Assembly: GCF_015832195.1 (NCBI RefSeq)
Contig: NC_052019.1
Location: 43,651,016-43,715,015 of the forward strand
DNA from: Motacilla alba alba
Taxonomy: Eukaryota; Chordata; Aves; Passeriformes; Motacillidae
Direction: 5' to 3'
Length of the DNA: 64,000 bases
In this document: positions 24,750 to 39,800 of the stretch, piece by piece
How the letters are laid out: each line of letters begins with the position of its first letter
Numbering within the stretch: the stretch's first letter is position 1
Program-made: the position numbers and the translations under genes
The notes under the pieces: model-generated
What the model saw: only the letters and a program-made list of their open reading frames with translations
Told to the model about the DNA's origin: nothing
Database searches by the model: none

Positions 24750-24876
24750 TTGGAACAAGGGCTGATCACAGTAGGAGTGGGGGGGTAAACCAAGGCAACA
24801 TTAACTCGCTCGCTGCCGTTCTTGGGACAGATGATCTCCGTCAGTCCCTCTGGTCTCGGCTGACTCAGCAGTTCTC
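24750..24876 (-). CDS. MFHAS1: MFHAS1 coding exon 2
   Basis: Encodes [20 protein letters not shown] and on to [11 protein letters not shown], continuing exactly after ...NPHTFPG of exon 1. The acceptor is TTCACAG before GAGAAC, which completes the split Gly codon. The donor is CCAA before GTGAGA. Reading straight through this donor gives AAG TGA, so an unspliced transcript would stop one codon later, after Lys. Confidence 0.93.
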
Positions 24877-27800
24877 CTGTGAACAAAGGAAAACAATGAA
24901 AATTTTTAAGCATCAGCAAGGCAATTTTTGCTTTTAGTATGCCCTTCCTGACCCCCTCACCAGGTAAGCATCCATGAGTGACGCAGGTAAGCACTGCAAG
25001 AGGACTTACTGGTCCTGCAACACGAGCAGGTCCCATACATATAACCATGGTGAGTGTCCTGAGTACAGCTTAAGAGACATGCTGCTCCCCACACACATAA
25101 CATCTGCCATCTTTCCACTCTCTGCTTTGAATCACTGCCTTGAGAGCTCCTCAGGGATTCATAGCATCTAGATGGAAGACTCCCCAATGCCTCTCTCCCT
25201 GGGTGCATTTGCCACAACTGCCATGGGACTGCTGCTGTATCCTGTCAGGACCCTTGGCTATGCTATACTCTGCTGAGCATGCAAATCCCAGCTCCCAGCT
25301 GTCAGCTCTTCCATATTGGAAGCCATACCAGCTCTGTATTGAGTCACTAGCAGTGGGGGGCTCTCACAACGCCTGGCATCCCTCTGTGAAATGAGTTGCA
25401 TCAGCTCCACTGTTCAAGTGCCAAGTTGGCAGCTCCTCACTGCTGGCACCCTTGCAGAATGTAGTTCAGGGCAAGACACAGGTCAGCACAGTGAGAGGGG
25501 AAAGCCATTTGCTGAGATGTGCCCAGCCCTGGGGAACACTCCCCAGCAGCTTGCTCAGAGCAAATCAAGTTTCCTCCTGGCTCCATTCCACACATGACTG
25601 GCCCCAGGAAGGCAGATCCCCCAGCCATCAACATGCCATCTCCTCAGCGTAGTCCATCTACAGCTTAGACACCCAACAGCACCAGAAACACCTCTTGATA
25701 GCTGCCTGGGAGGTAGGGTCAGCTCTCAAAGGCAATATGGGATGACCAGCAAGGGCTCAATTCTTCTGAGTTGGCCTGCATGGGTGCCAAACAGACCTAC
25801 CCAAAGCAGAGGCACCAGGTCACAGCTGGCTTGATCAGTGACTTTCTTTAAAGAGGCAGGCCAGCTGTAAGTGGGTCGCAGCCACAGGTCCACACAAAAA
25901 TCTCAGGACCCACCAATCAAGCAGCCACTGCGAGTTGTCCCCACTTCCACTGAAACACTCAAGACAGGTGGTCCTTGGACTCCTCTATTTTTAAATGCAC
26001 TTGCAATAAATTCCTCTACTGTTAAAGAACATCAGAAAATGTCTCTTTCTGTCTAGTGTCTATTGCTGGGCACCCCAGGAAAAATAGAAATAACACTTCA
26101 AAGCACTGCTCAGCCTGTGCAGTAATAGCACAACAGGCTGCCCCGTCACAGGGCATGCAACCCTACAAATGCTGCTTCCCTCTTCTCCTTCCCTCTTCTG
26201 CTTCTCTTCTCACTTTCAGAAAACAGCATGTCATTTCATATCATGAAAACAGAGGGGAGGGCTTGGCAAGGAATATGCACAGTTGCCCTTGAGAGATACT
26301 TGTAGGGCCAGCAATTCCAGTTTGCTCCCATAGTCTGCAGTCTGAATTCACATTTGGTTGGAGTATCTCCCCTCACCTCACACCTACACTTAAACCTGAA
26401 CTGGCAGAGCAGCTTTTGAGCGAGGAAGATGCGTCTTCTAAACCAGAAGAAATGTGATGGCATTTGCAATTCAAAGTTAAGTCTGCAAGGCAGCGTCTTC
26501 AATTACATGAGCTGTCATATTTGCACCCCATCAAGCATGTACACCACAGGGCTTCAGCTCCCAACAATGCCCAGGTTTCCAACCCCAGGCTGACTTCTGA
26601 ACTGCAGTACTGATAACTGTACTGAAAGCACCATCTCTGAAAAACGAGTCACAAAACCAGTGCACCATTATGCACTTTAAAGACAGGGCTAATATCCACT
26701 AAATCTTAAATCAGAGGAGTGCAATAAGACTGGTCTGTCTGCTTGAGCCTTCATGCCTATTTCCATCTTCCCACTTCAGAAATACTTAGATGGTGATTTC
26801 TCACACAGAGGAGATTGCTGCAGGGTAAAATAGATGTCTGATTTGCAGGCAAAACCCTTGCCCTGGCTCTTCAGTCACCCTCCTTTTCTTCATGGCTTTA
26901 TCTTCCTCCCTAGGCTGTCTCTAGGATAAAGCTCACCTTACCCTGTACCCAGCCCCAACAAAATCTCTTCCAGCCCCACTCCCATTTCCTGCTGACATAC
27001 ATACTGCCCCCCAGAAGAAAGACTTTTCTTGCAATTTCTCAGTAAGACATATCATTCACCAAGTGGACAGAAGGTCACCTATGTGTCCTTACTAGTCTTC
27101 CCCCTTTCAGCTAAAAGATGTCCTGCTGCTTTACTGTACTGTTCCCATCCCCTTCTCACTGCAAACTGGTCATCTTTGCTGCACAAATTCATCACAATAC
27201 TAAACTAGATATAACTATCTAAATCACACCTCATATCATTTACTGAATAAAATCCAGTGCAAATGCCATTGCAATATGCACTGTAATGTATGCTATAACA
27301 AACTAGCAGTGAGACACCCTGCTTGGATACAACTCTCCAGGCCCAGAATCTCTTGGAGGTTTTAGAAACCTCACATTTCTATTCAGAAATTATTCAAACT
27401 AGGAGATTATTATTAGATAACAAAAGTCCTCAGGGCCACAGCAGGATGGGAAAGAGGAGATCCAATGAGATATTGGACTGATTGATACAAAAGGAAAAGC
27501 TAAGTGCCTGGCATGGGGAGCTGTTTGCTTGGTTTAATTGCCAAGTTTAAATGCAGTTTAAATGTAGCACCTTGTGTTTGCAGTACTTGTTCTGCCCCTC
27601 TGTACAGGCTGTATTTTGCATATTCCCCTGTGAGCCTGTCACAAATTTTACTGGAAACCTCAGTTTTGCTTGCCCTCTCTGAAAGGTGCCTGCAATAGCA
27701 CACACACAACCATGAAGCTTATCTTATGGACTTAGTTTTAATGTTAACTTCCACAGAAGCCAATAAGGTTTTAACCAAAACTCCAACTACTCTGTCTTAA

Positions 27801-30800
27801 GGCTGAAGACTACAACAGTAAAGTGTGTGAAGAACAACTTCATTTTTCAGTACACAAATCTGCAGACTAAGATTATTCATCTGATTTAAGAGCATAAGCC
27901 CTATTTTTAAAGGCACTTTAATGCTGAGTACTTGATGATCAAGGCCTGATGTTTAGATGCACCTAAATCCCACATCAGTTGATAGTAGAGAGGCACCCGA
28001 CAAGCCTGGTTAAAAGCACCTGCAAATGCTTGAGAAGATGCTCCTTTGCTGCCTCTCATTTGCAATGGCACAAATGGTGCAGAAAAGCTGTATCTGTTCC
28101 ATGGCCACCCTCCTGGTGTTTTGGCACAGAAATTGGTCTCCACAACTTGGTAAAATGTGCTGCCCAGCAAGTTAAGGTTGAGGCACAAACAAAACCAAGA
28201 CCCTGTCATGAAACTACCATGGTCAGTTTGGCCGCTGCCATAAGTCGGTTTGTAAACTCCCCCAGGCAGATGAGCTGAGCGAGTCATGATGCCCATAACA
28301 TTTAAAAGAAATGTGCTACACATGGGCAGTACAAAGGAAAGGCAGGAACAAACCTTCACCCTTTCCCAGCGCTTTACCAGAAAGGCCTGTTTCCTTTCAG
28401 CATTAGCCAGCTCACCTGAAGCAGTTACTTCTATGTCAGCAAGACGTTCTTCACTGCCACTGTTTTATCCCAGAACACACACAGGGCACAGGCTCACTCA
28501 AAGCTCATGCCAGTGATCAGACCCATGCATGCTGCAAAGCACACTTCACTGGCCTTTAGAAAATACCCGTGAAATGCCAGATACCCGTGACAAATCAGAG
28601 AGCTAGGAGAGAGACTGACAGCAAGAAAAGCGAGTACTTGTAGCAGTGTTTGGTTACTCCATGCTGGCAGCCAGACAGTGTCAGCTGTAAGCCTACTTGG
28701 CTGCCTAACAGAGAGGAAGGCTTGCATGCAGGAAGAAAATCCCACCTAGAGCACTTGCCTTCATGCAGTTCCCACTTGCAGTGGCTGTGCTAAGTGGGCC
28801 AAGGTTCCCCATTCATGTATCAAGAATCTGCTGCAAGGGCATAGGGATGAGATACTCTAATCCAGCCTGTCATGCCATCTCCTCTCCCTCAGAGCTCCCA
28901 GGACAGCACATTTGCACAGTATCAACATGACCATGTTTATCATTTTCCTGCTGTCAGGATCTGGGCCCCATTGGAACAAACAGCCAGAAGTAGATGAGCA
29001 GGACCTGGTCCCAGCTCTGTAGTGTTGCTTCACCTCTCTCTCTTCAGTCTGCCAGGGACCTTGAGGATATATTGCTCATGCTTTACAATAAGGGCATGAG
29101 AGCCAAAACCAAGCTGCTCCTACATCTTGCCCTGCTTCAGCACTGACCCACTTACTCCATCATATATCCTAGAGCTGCTCCAAGCAAGGACCCACTGTTT
29201 TTTGCAGCCTCAGTGCTCATATGTTCTCTTACCCTAAATCCCTTCTCACTCCTCCTCCTTGCTGAAGGCCTTCCAATACAAACCACTGCAAGTGTGGTTG
29301 ACTAGAGATAGACTTTACATCTCAGCCTCAAGTGCTTCTCCCTCAAGCCTCCTTTGACTAATCTTTGCTTGTGACATCTCTCAGCATAGTACTCAGCAGT
29401 CATGCCTTCAGAAGAATAGAGAATAGAACACTTCAACACTGCCTGCACACCCAAAGCACGTGCCTCATGCTTGGTTTCTAACAGCAGTCAGAAAACTGGG
29501 CTCACATGAAAGCCCTGGCTCTCAAAACACCCCTCTGTGTTGCATGCAGTCCCATCCCCTTTCATCCATACAACTGCAAATAAATTGGGGCTGGAGAAGC
29601 TACAGCTTCTGTGCTTGGCTGTTTGTTGTTTTAAGGTTCAGTAGCTGGAGCACGTACACAATTACATCAAAGCTGTCACAGAGGCAGGGTGAGATGAATA
29701 CCCGTGTGCACAGATTTCCCCTTCTGCTTTAAGCGCAGGAAATGCTCTCACACACTGGGACTTTACAGCCAGCTTTACAAGAAATCTTCCAGGAGTATTG
29801 GCAGAAGGAAAGGGAAGGAGATGGTGTCTCACAACAAGCCTGTATCTACTCCACACCATTTAAATCTTCTCTGCTTAGATGAAACTAATTACTTGCTTCA
29901 TACAAATGTTACTGTGCATGACACACAAGCTTATTCTCAAGCACTGTGCACAGAAAATACTGCTCTGTACTGGTATGAATTTTTAATATGCTCCTTGCAG
30001 CACTGCCTACATGTCACGCACAAAAATATTCCCCAGAAAGATAGAACACTGCACTTGATTTATTTCTGGAGTCCTGAGCGACCTGATCTACCCGGCCTGC
30101 TTGAGGCAGAGGGCTGGATAGAGACCTCCAGGTTAGGATTTAATTTTTTTCTCACTGAAGGTCATTCTCCTGGCCACAAATCAAACAAACAAAAACAAAG
30201 CAAAACAAAACAAAAACCCCAAACAAACAAACAAAAAAAAACACCCAAAAAAACCAAAAAAAGGAAAAAAGGGAGCTGTGCAGGGTGAAATGCACATTAT
30301 GAACAAAAGTTTCATAAGCCTCATGTTGCAGTCTCCAGTCTGAGGAGCTTAGAACTAGCAAACAAAATCAACAACAAAACTCCCAGTCTGTCAAAGAGCC
30401 CTACTGGGAGAGACTGCTGTGCAAAAAAGGCAACAGAGAAGAAAAACTCTGTGGGTCAGTAATCATCACAGCAGCAGGCCGGTGAGCAGAACCACCCATC
30501 AGGTAGAGCACATGCCTAGGAACAAATGAGCCTGGGATTTGATTTGGTTTAAAAAGAAAAGGAAGGCTTGAAAACAAAAAGAAAGTTTGCTCTGGAGATG
30601 TGGAGTGGGAAAGGCAGCCAGTTGCAAGGCAAAGGACTAGAAGACTAGGACTAGGTGAGTCCTCAAGACTAGAAGCTGACAGCACAGAGAAAAGGGTGCA
30701 GAGAGCAAGGGTCAGAGCTTTCCAAACATGCAAGAGGAACCAATTTCTCCTTTGAAGGGTTCAAGACCAAAAATACCAACAACTTCCTTGAGCACAGAGC

Positions 30801-33800
30801 AGTCTCTTGTGCCTGCCCAGCTCCAATCTGGAGCATTACAACTGTTAGAGGGGCAGGCTCAGCCTTGTTGTCTTGGCTGATCCAAGCACTGGACAACTGT
30901 CCAGCTCCTGCATTCATAGCATCAGCTGACTCTCGAGACAGCCCCTCACCTCCAGGCCTCACAGCTCTGGCTGTGGACATATATATGGCTCACCTTGCAT
31001 ACTTCCCTCAGATGGCTGCACAGCAAATTGTTTTCTCAAGGCTCTTAAGTCATGTGAGGTGAAGGAAACACAAAACTTTGGAAACAGACAGCAATGCTTC
31101 TCAGCTTGGAGCTGACAGGTCAAGCTTCAGAAACCAGAGCTGCATTTCTCCAGGCCAGGAACCCTGGAGGTGCTGCAGAAGCTGGGTTCTGCTCAGCTCA
31201 AGCCTAGGCAGCTTTTCCCCCAGCAGCTGAGATCACCCTGCACTTTACCTCCTACCTAAGGAGCTCCCAGGCTAATTACCCTGGCAGGAAGTCCAGGGCT
31301 GTGCCAAAGGCTAAGGTGCCCTGCAAGGCCTGCTCAGGAGACACAGGCAGACAGACGCTGTACCTGGCAATCACTAACTCTATTTTCTGCCACTCAGGGA
31401 ATGGGAGAGTCACCAACACCAGCTATGGTCTGAAAGGCTTAAGGGGGTTAAATACCCTCCATCTTCCCCAAGTCATTATAGGGTCAGCTAGCTCTTAACG
31501 CGCATCGCTGTCACAGCAAAAGAGGACATTGACACACCTGAGCATTTGCAAGAGCTCTGGGGAAGCCCTTGGCACTGGACTGAGCACACCTCTGGGTGGA
31601 GAACTTGAGTGGAAAGTGTTCTGGATGTTCCACTCAACAGCTACAGGGGGTTAATTATTCAAATTCAAAATACCAAATTACAACTCACACACTAGTTTTC
31701 CCCTCATGAGTTATTTGAGATCATCCCTTACTAGTGTGGCCATACAAGGCTTCCAAGTACAAAACTTGGAAAACTCTATGTTTTCCCTAAACATTAGTTA
31801 ATTATATTTTTCTCAGCCACATAGAAATTAACTATAGTTATAAATGGAATTCAATTAAAAGCAAATTAAAAAAACCCCTTACATTCCCCAAACCACACAA
31901 TTTAGTGCTTCCCATCTGCAGACTCACAAGCACAAATGCAGAGAGCAGTAAATGATCAAAACAGCTCCATCAAAATAACTCCAGGAGCAGTCATGAAAGT
32001 TTGAGCCTTCTGTCTCCTGCTGGCAGTATGAAATAAGCAGTTCTGGGAAATAAAAGATGGTTGCCATCTAACCTGTTCCTAAGCCAGTGTGGGAAAGTGA
32101 TTGACCATTAATGTGGCTGCACAATGAATGCAACTTCCCTCTCCTTCTGCAGCCCATGAGATACTGGGTGCACACAGCATGTATGCCAGGTAACACTGAC
32201 ATCTCAGCAAACTGCCATGAGGAGAGAAGGCTGTGACTTTTGGCACTACTGCTCCTTCCAAAGAGATGAGGAAAGGGGATGAATGAGATGCCATTTCTCC
32301 ACTCTGTTCCATCAAACTCTATATGTTTCAAATAGCATTTCAGCATGAGTAGCCTCTCTCGTCCAGCTTCACCTCTACCTATAGGCACTCCAACTCTCTT
32401 CTCCCTGTGCAGCAGGGAAGGTGGGAACAAGCCATCTCTTCCCATTAGTGACCAGAGTAGAACAATGGACAAAGGACATGACCAAAGGGGACAAGCAAAC
32501 AGCACAGCATAAAGTCTTAGAAAAATGAGAGGGGGCAGTGGGGAAAGACTGAGAAAATAAGACATCCTTTAAACTGCTGAATGTTTTGCTGTCCTTCTAA
32601 TATCTGAAAAGCTTTTTGAATTGGCAGGCTGCAACACAGCACTTTCTGACAACTGCAATACAAAGCCATGAAAAATTGATTAGCTTCATTAACATTTTAG
32701 GACCTTATTAGCTGGAACGAAATTGACTGTCAAGGCATTTTAAGGGAGAGTCATGGTGTAATGAGCTCAGTGCGAATTATCCTCATCCCAGAATAGAAAC
32801 AGGCCTGTCACTGAGTAACCAAGCCCAGAATCTACCTTTTGGTTATTTTTAATTCCACTCCTTCAGCCATATCTGCCATAAGCACTTTTTCAGTTTGCCA
32901 AGACAAGGCACCAGCTGGAGAGAAAGCTGCAGCCAGCCCCAACCTGTCTGTTCTCACCCAGTAACAGCGAGGGACAACTGCAAACGAGCATCCACCTGAA
33001 CACTAGACACCACTGGCTGCAGACAGTCCAGACAGCAACAATTCCCACCAGCCCCAGCCCATCTTTCTAAACAGTCATTTCAAAGCTATTATTTCTCCAT
33101 CACAAAGGAGATGCTGACCCTTTTTTTCATCTAGATGATCAGCACACTGCAGGTCCAAGGAAAGAAAAGCAGTTTAAAGGAGTTCTCAAAGCCATTACTA
33201 TTGATAAACAGTTAACAGGCAGGGTCCACTGAAGTCCACAGGGAGTACCAGGACTTGTCACCATCCTGCTACCTCTGTGTTTAGGTCACAACACATTAAT
33301 AGGTGGCCACGTGAGAAGCCAGCCCCCAGAGCAGGTTGTACAAGACTCAGTCCCACTGACTTCCAGCCTTATGCAACGGATGAGACAGAGCCCAGACTCT
33401 GCCTGCCCTTTTGCTAAATTCAGATAATTAGTTACGTCTGTGAGACATATTTCCTCACAATAGTCTAGCCACTAATATTGCACCCAGAACTGGCTGAATG
33501 TTTTCTGCCTGCTCCAACACAAAAACTAGAAAGCCTTAATGCAGGTACTACATGGTGCACTTGAGGAAAAACAAAAGGAAGCACCTGATGCAGACTGCAG
33601 ATTGCTGCAACACAAGGGTTCATAAGCAGACCAGACTACTAACTGGCAAAGGGTCCTTAAGCATTACTAAAGAGACAAATCTGTGTGCTGATGTCATCTG
33701 CTGATGACAGAATAAGGCTGGGAAAGGACTTGAGACAAGTCTTTTCCCCTGTTGGCTTGCTCCTTCCTTGCAAGATGTCCATGCATGCCATGGCTGAAGG

Positions 33801-36800
33801 TAGGATTCTGACTAGGAAGCCCCTCTTCTAGAACTTTACAGGTGTCCAGCTGGTAAGTGAAAAACTTGGGAGTTTTTCCTTGTAGTAACCTTTTACACTC
33901 TGCCACAACATCCTTTCTTTTCTTCTCTTCCTTTTTATTTTTTTTTTTTCATTTACTTACCTTTTGCCAGCCAAGAAAAAGGAGAACAAACCAAAACACA
34001 CATGCAAGACTTGCATCTACGTGTTCTGCCCAACAGTTTTCTCTGAGATTAAGTAAACTCCTTTCTGGATAAAAGTAAATTGACTCTGTGAGAATTGCTG
34101 TTGCCTTAGGGCCAGTCCAAGGTTTCAGTGTGTTTTGCAAACTGAACTGGAAGGAACTGTATTTTCAGACCTGTAGAGGTAAGTATTCTCTCCCAGATCA
34201 CTTAAGGTGAGATGCATGCGCAGTATTCCCTCTGTAAAGCTATTCTGGTCACCCTAAAACACTCGCTGCTCATCAGGACAACCACAGAGCTCACTTAAAC
34301 ACAGGAACATTTATTTTTTACCCTGCAACATCGACTGGTCTAAGGAGAAAAGTTTACACCAAAGGTCTTACTCATATTCAAATGTTAAATCAAGTGTTTT
34401 ACCTGCTTATTGAACCAACTTGAGGTCATCCCTGTTCTAATCTATCAACATGACTTTTTATTGAAGTATCTTTACTGGGGAATTTGGTCTATGCAGGTAC
34501 ATCACAAAATTTATTCTAGGCTCAAGCTTAATTGGAACAAAGTGCCTCCTTGGCATTTTTCCTTCAAAGCTATCTACTTTCTACATAATAACAACTAACT
34601 CCACACTACATGCTGTCCACAGGTATGGCTTTAGCTGACCACAAAGCTGCAGGATCAGAGAGGTTTCCTTAATTACAAGGACATCAGATATAACTTCCTT
34701 CTTGGCATATATTTGTTTCATTTACATTCTAGTTTGTTGAGTACATCCTTAGTCAAGTGTTTCTTCCTTATGAAACAAAGTGTGATGAAGATTTGCATCA
34801 AGATATATGGCTAAAATCAGAAGGAGCAGAGCACCGAGACCAGCCATTTCTCCTTTTGGAGGAGGAGAATTGCATAAGGCCACTATAAAAGCACTGCTGG
34901 CACACATGGAAGTGCCCAAGCAGCACTCCACAGAGCTCCGAGCCCAAGTCTCCCTATGCCAACAGAGGTGGAAACCTGACTTTTGTTTCAAATCTGCTCT
35001 ATTTATTTGGCTTAAAGTATCTTTTGTTATTACCAAAATTGCAGTCTTCAAAGTTTGAGTGACCTGCTGGCTTTCTCTTGCTCAATGGTAGAATAAAGCT
35101 CTGTTTGTTCTTTTACTATTAACAGCTTTTACTTGCTCCCTTTTCCAGAGGGGATGAGAACTAATCTTTTCTTTTTGTGTTGATTTGTGATTCCTCAACA
35201 CTCCAATAATTTAACCAGTCTTTTCTGACCCCTCTCATTCCCTAATATCCAAATAGATGACAGACAACTAAGTGCCGTAAATCAATGCAATAGCTAGCTT
35301 TTTCTTACAAATACCTTTTTCCCAGTGAAAAGTGCTTGTTTATGAACCTAATATTATTATCTCTGAAAAGACCAATGCTTATTGCTTTTTATTCTACTAT
35401 TGGAATGCCTCCCAGTGAGAAGTCATGTGAATACAGAAACAACAGCTTTGCTACTTAACTCTTACAGAATTCATTGCCTGCTAAATGCCATCTGGTCTGA
35501 GTTCTCAGTGCCCAAAAGTCACCTGCAGCACCCATCTTTGCTGTTTAAAAATCACTTCTATGGTAGTCACATTTGTTACTGTAACAGGAAGGAGCTCTGG
35601 GGCCCAGAAAGAACTCATCAGCATCCCAGGGAAGCAGCAGTGCTGCCACGAGAACATATAACTTCTCCACAATTTCTTCTACTCCTTTGCACCTTTCTCT
35701 CATAGGGATTTCTGTCCTAGAGCTGAGCTCTCTCCTGGTACCCTATTCATGCTGTAAACCAGTATTACTTCTAGGTTTCCACCAGGTAGGTAACTCTGGG
35801 GTACTTACTCACCCGTGTCATTGTAACACAGCCCTGACCCCCCGTCCCTTCAGACGTTTCACCAACTCACTTGAACTGCAAGCTTTCTGGCTCTCCTCTG
35901 GATGGATCTGTCTTGGGGATGAACCACCTTAAAAGTTCCCAGTCATCAACTTACAATGATCAAAGAGGAGACTCACGGATATCTAAAGCGTACACTGGAG
36001 GTATCCCAAGAGCGAGGACTACTGGGATTGAAAAAAACCAGGAAGCATCAGCACACTTGCTCTCAAACGCCAAGTGCCAGAGTCCTCAGTCAGACTTGCT
36101 CTGAGGGGTAGTGAAGCAGGTGTAGCAGCTCAAGGGAGGCTACTGCCAGAAAAGTGGAAACAGGATACATTCCAGAGCCACGTAAGAGTTCACAGGCTGT
36201 TTTAGTCAGTGCACTTTCTTCAACACAATGGCAGAGCAACAGCCAAAGAAATAAGGTCAATCACACACACTGTATGCCATTGCCATTACCAGAGAAGTAA
36301 CTGCTGCCCTTTGTCCAGGACCACAGTCTATTCTGACATGCAGGAGGCCCTAGAGGACTACCAACCAGTGTTTTGGACACAGAGGGTTAAAAGAAGTCAG
36401 ACTGGACTAGACTGAGCCTTTCCTTCTCTCCGCCACCAGAAGTCTGCTCTGACAGTGAAATATTCTGAGAAAGCACAGACATACGAGCTGTGTTGATCTG
36501 GGCACGTAAGGATTTTGCATGCTTGGTGCCACTGGAATGTGTCCCACAGTTCTGGACTTCACCAGCAACCACCTGGGAGCCAGACAGAGGCACCTGCCTC
36601 CCTCCTCCTCAGTCTCCTGCATTTTGTTCTTAAACACTCAAGCCAGGAAAACAGTCCTCCAAGCAAGGCAAAGCTTTATTAAAAATGACTCCGATTAAAA
36701 AGGGGTTTTAAATCCTTTTGTAATGATGACCGGATTATCCGCATCACGCTGCATTACGCAACTGAGAATAAAGCAGCACAGTGCAAGGGGTGAAAGAGCT

Positions 36801-39800
36801 GTCTCCAGCAGAACCATAACTTTGTAGGCAGCTCTCAGTTCCAATGCTCACCTGCAAGGTTCAGATGGGATCGGGTGCACTTGGTACATGCCAGAGAAGC
36901 AGAATCATGCACAAACCTTGTTTGAGGCAGCAGCTGCAGAGCAGAGGCTGTTTTGCCACACGGCTTTCAACCAAAGGTACTATTTCAGGGTATACTGATG
37001 CTAAATGCTTCAGGAAGCACAGCTATGAGTAATAAACTCTGACCTGAAGCCTGGGCATGGGTCTGCCATAAAATGTGACAACTTGTGATCCCATACTGGT
37101 GATAAACCAGAGGCTGGTCAAGAACTGCCTTCAAGGTGCCCAACCTCACTACAAGGACCATGCTGCCAGTATCCGCCCTGGTGCCCAGGGGCAGCAGCAG
37201 CCATGCAGTAAGTGAACAGCCACACTGCTCAGCTTCCCTTAGCCAAAGACACCTGGCCACACTTGCACAGCTGCCAGCTTTTAATGGGAAGCACTGCAAA
37301 GTGCTGGGACAGAAGTCTAAGTTACAGATTCAGAGCACTTCCCAAAATGTCCCACTAAGCATCTCCTCTCATCACACCCTCTTCAGCACAATGGTTGGTT
37401 GTGGAGGTTTCTTTATTTGTTTTAACTTTTTTTTTCTTTTTTGAAAATTAGATCCTGTCTGAATCACTAAACTGAACATGATCTTGCTGTGTTCAGCAAC
37501 ATTTTCTTAACATTGTGTTAAACTTCACTGTAGGCACTCAAAAAATGTCCATGTGTGTATGTGCATACCATGCTAAACACTCTTTTGTCAGAGAAGTAAG
37601 ATGTCCTTTCAAAGAAGGACAAAGAACAAGTTAAAACTAACAGACAGCTTCAAAAGCTTTGTGGTAGCTTTCCATTACAAAAGACACAGGAGAAAGGTTT
37701 TTTTTTTTTTTTCTGATTCCAACGGAAGGTGCCCAAACTTTTCTTTCATCCAAGGAAGTCTTTAGTTTGGCTGAGCCTTTGAGGCACAAGCACATTGCTT
37801 AGGAAAGGACGCACACAAGACTCAAGTCTTGATTGTTTATTTCAGCACCTCACCCTAGGAAGGCTCCAAGCTGACCACAGCAGCCACTTGCCAAGCTGAA
37901 TTATTTGCCTATGCAAGCACCAGTTAGGACCTTTCCAAAATCCAGTAATGATCACTTCAGAGCCTGTAGGGCTCCCTCTGGGCACACACATGCTCCTTTG
38001 AGAAACTACAAACTTCCTGCTTACTCAAGCTGCCATGAAAATGTCACCAGGGCTGGATCACAGCATGACCCTTCATGTGACAGCATGAGTGAGACTCCCT
38101 GCCCAAAACTCCTGACAGTACAGGTTCAGGTATGCAGATCTGGCTGGACCTTTTAGTGAGGACAAAGCACACTGGGGTTTCACTCCCTACATAGCCCTCT
38201 GGCACCATCACGAACCTGAACAAAAGCACTTGGAGATGACCAAAGTTCCAGAGTGAGGGTCACACTGCCTCCATTTTCCACTGAACATTTTTACACAATT
38301 GTCCACCAGAAGCTTAAAATTATGATAAAGTAAGAAAAAATTCTTGCTCAGCAGATTTCTGGGATATTGAGGTCAGCAAAAAAAGGCATCTCTTCCCAAC
38401 ATCCCAGATGTCTTCCTTCACTCCGTCTCAATATGAAAGCAGGCGGGGGATGTTCAGAAACAAGTCAGAAGGCTGCTGAAGCAGAGCAGTTAGCTATAAT
38501 AAAATATGAGCTTGAACCTCCACAGAGAAAGTTTTAACAAAATAGATGGTTTAAAAAACACCCAAACAACCCAAACAAATAAAAGCCCCAAACCAAAATG
38601 AGTAAGAAATTTTGACAGCTTGAATTACCTATTCCTGACACCAAGAGCTAAAGGTGCTCAGCAGGGCATGATTCCACCAGTGCATCTTCCAGGCAGGGAT
38701 GCCTCAAGTCCTAACAGTGGTCCTTAGAGTGTACATTGAAAGATCCATGTATTAAAGAGACCTGTGAAACCAGAGGCATGACTAGTTCCCACGTAAAGTC
38801 CCATTGCATCTTCTACTTTTCTGCCAGTCAAATATCTTTCCTATACCGTCCTCCTTGAATTTGGAGGATGAGTGAAAGTACCGGGAGTGTGTGTGTTAAA
38901 ATCCATCACCACTGCCACTCACTATATCGACAAGATGTTGAAGAAGTTCAGAGCCAAAGTTCTGAGCCCCAGAGACCCTCTACTGAGCAGGCAGGGCTCA
39001 AGCAGGGCTGTAAGGGGACCCCGACACAGCACTGGCACATGCTCAGCATGAGCAGGCTGCCCTCAGAGCCCTGAAGCTGCAGCACGGCCACCTGGCTTCA
39101 CAGAAACAAATTTCTTCTTTCACACTGTAGCCATCACTTAGTGCCCAACCAAAATAGATTTAAGCTGTTCTGTAGTAAAAATAACAGCGACCAAGAAACA
39201 TAATGTCAGATCACAGGAAGGGGAAGCTCTTTTTTGTTAGATTTTCTAAATTTAGGCACTTTGATATACCAGAGTCATATGGATATGAGACTTTTCCAAA
39301 TCTAGTGCATGCATCACTGTCTGAAATAAGAGCATGAAAATCTCTCGGACAAAGAAAGAGGCTGCTCAAAAGGAAGATTTAGAGAAATGCACAGGGAGCT
39401 GAAAACTCATTTGATTATGCAACGAGTGTAAGTAGGCCTGGTGCTTGCTGCTGACTCCCTGGTTTGGAAACCTGCCACCAAGCATCCTCTGCTTCATTAC
39501 ATTCAACCCCATCCAGCAGTTCTGCCTATAAAATTGTGGTGGGTTAACCCTAGCTGGATGCCACATGCCCACCAAAGCCACTCTATCTCTCTCTTCCTCA
39601 ATGGGACAGGGGAGACAAAATACAATGAAAGGCTCATTGAGATAAGAGCAGGGAGAGATCACTCACCAGCTGCTCTCATGGGCAATATAGACTTCAGAAA
39701 AATTACTTTAATTTTTTTACCAATCAAATCAGAGAAGGATAATGAGAAATAAACCTAAGTCTTAAAACACCTCTGCCCTACTCAGTCCTTCTTCCTGGGC

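Noticed and set aside
30180..30330. Lys/Gln/Thr-rich end of a 194-codon frame at 29.7-30.3 kb
   Set aside because: The frame is closed by translation through a (caaa)n tract and a CR1 remnant. No conserved start or domain.
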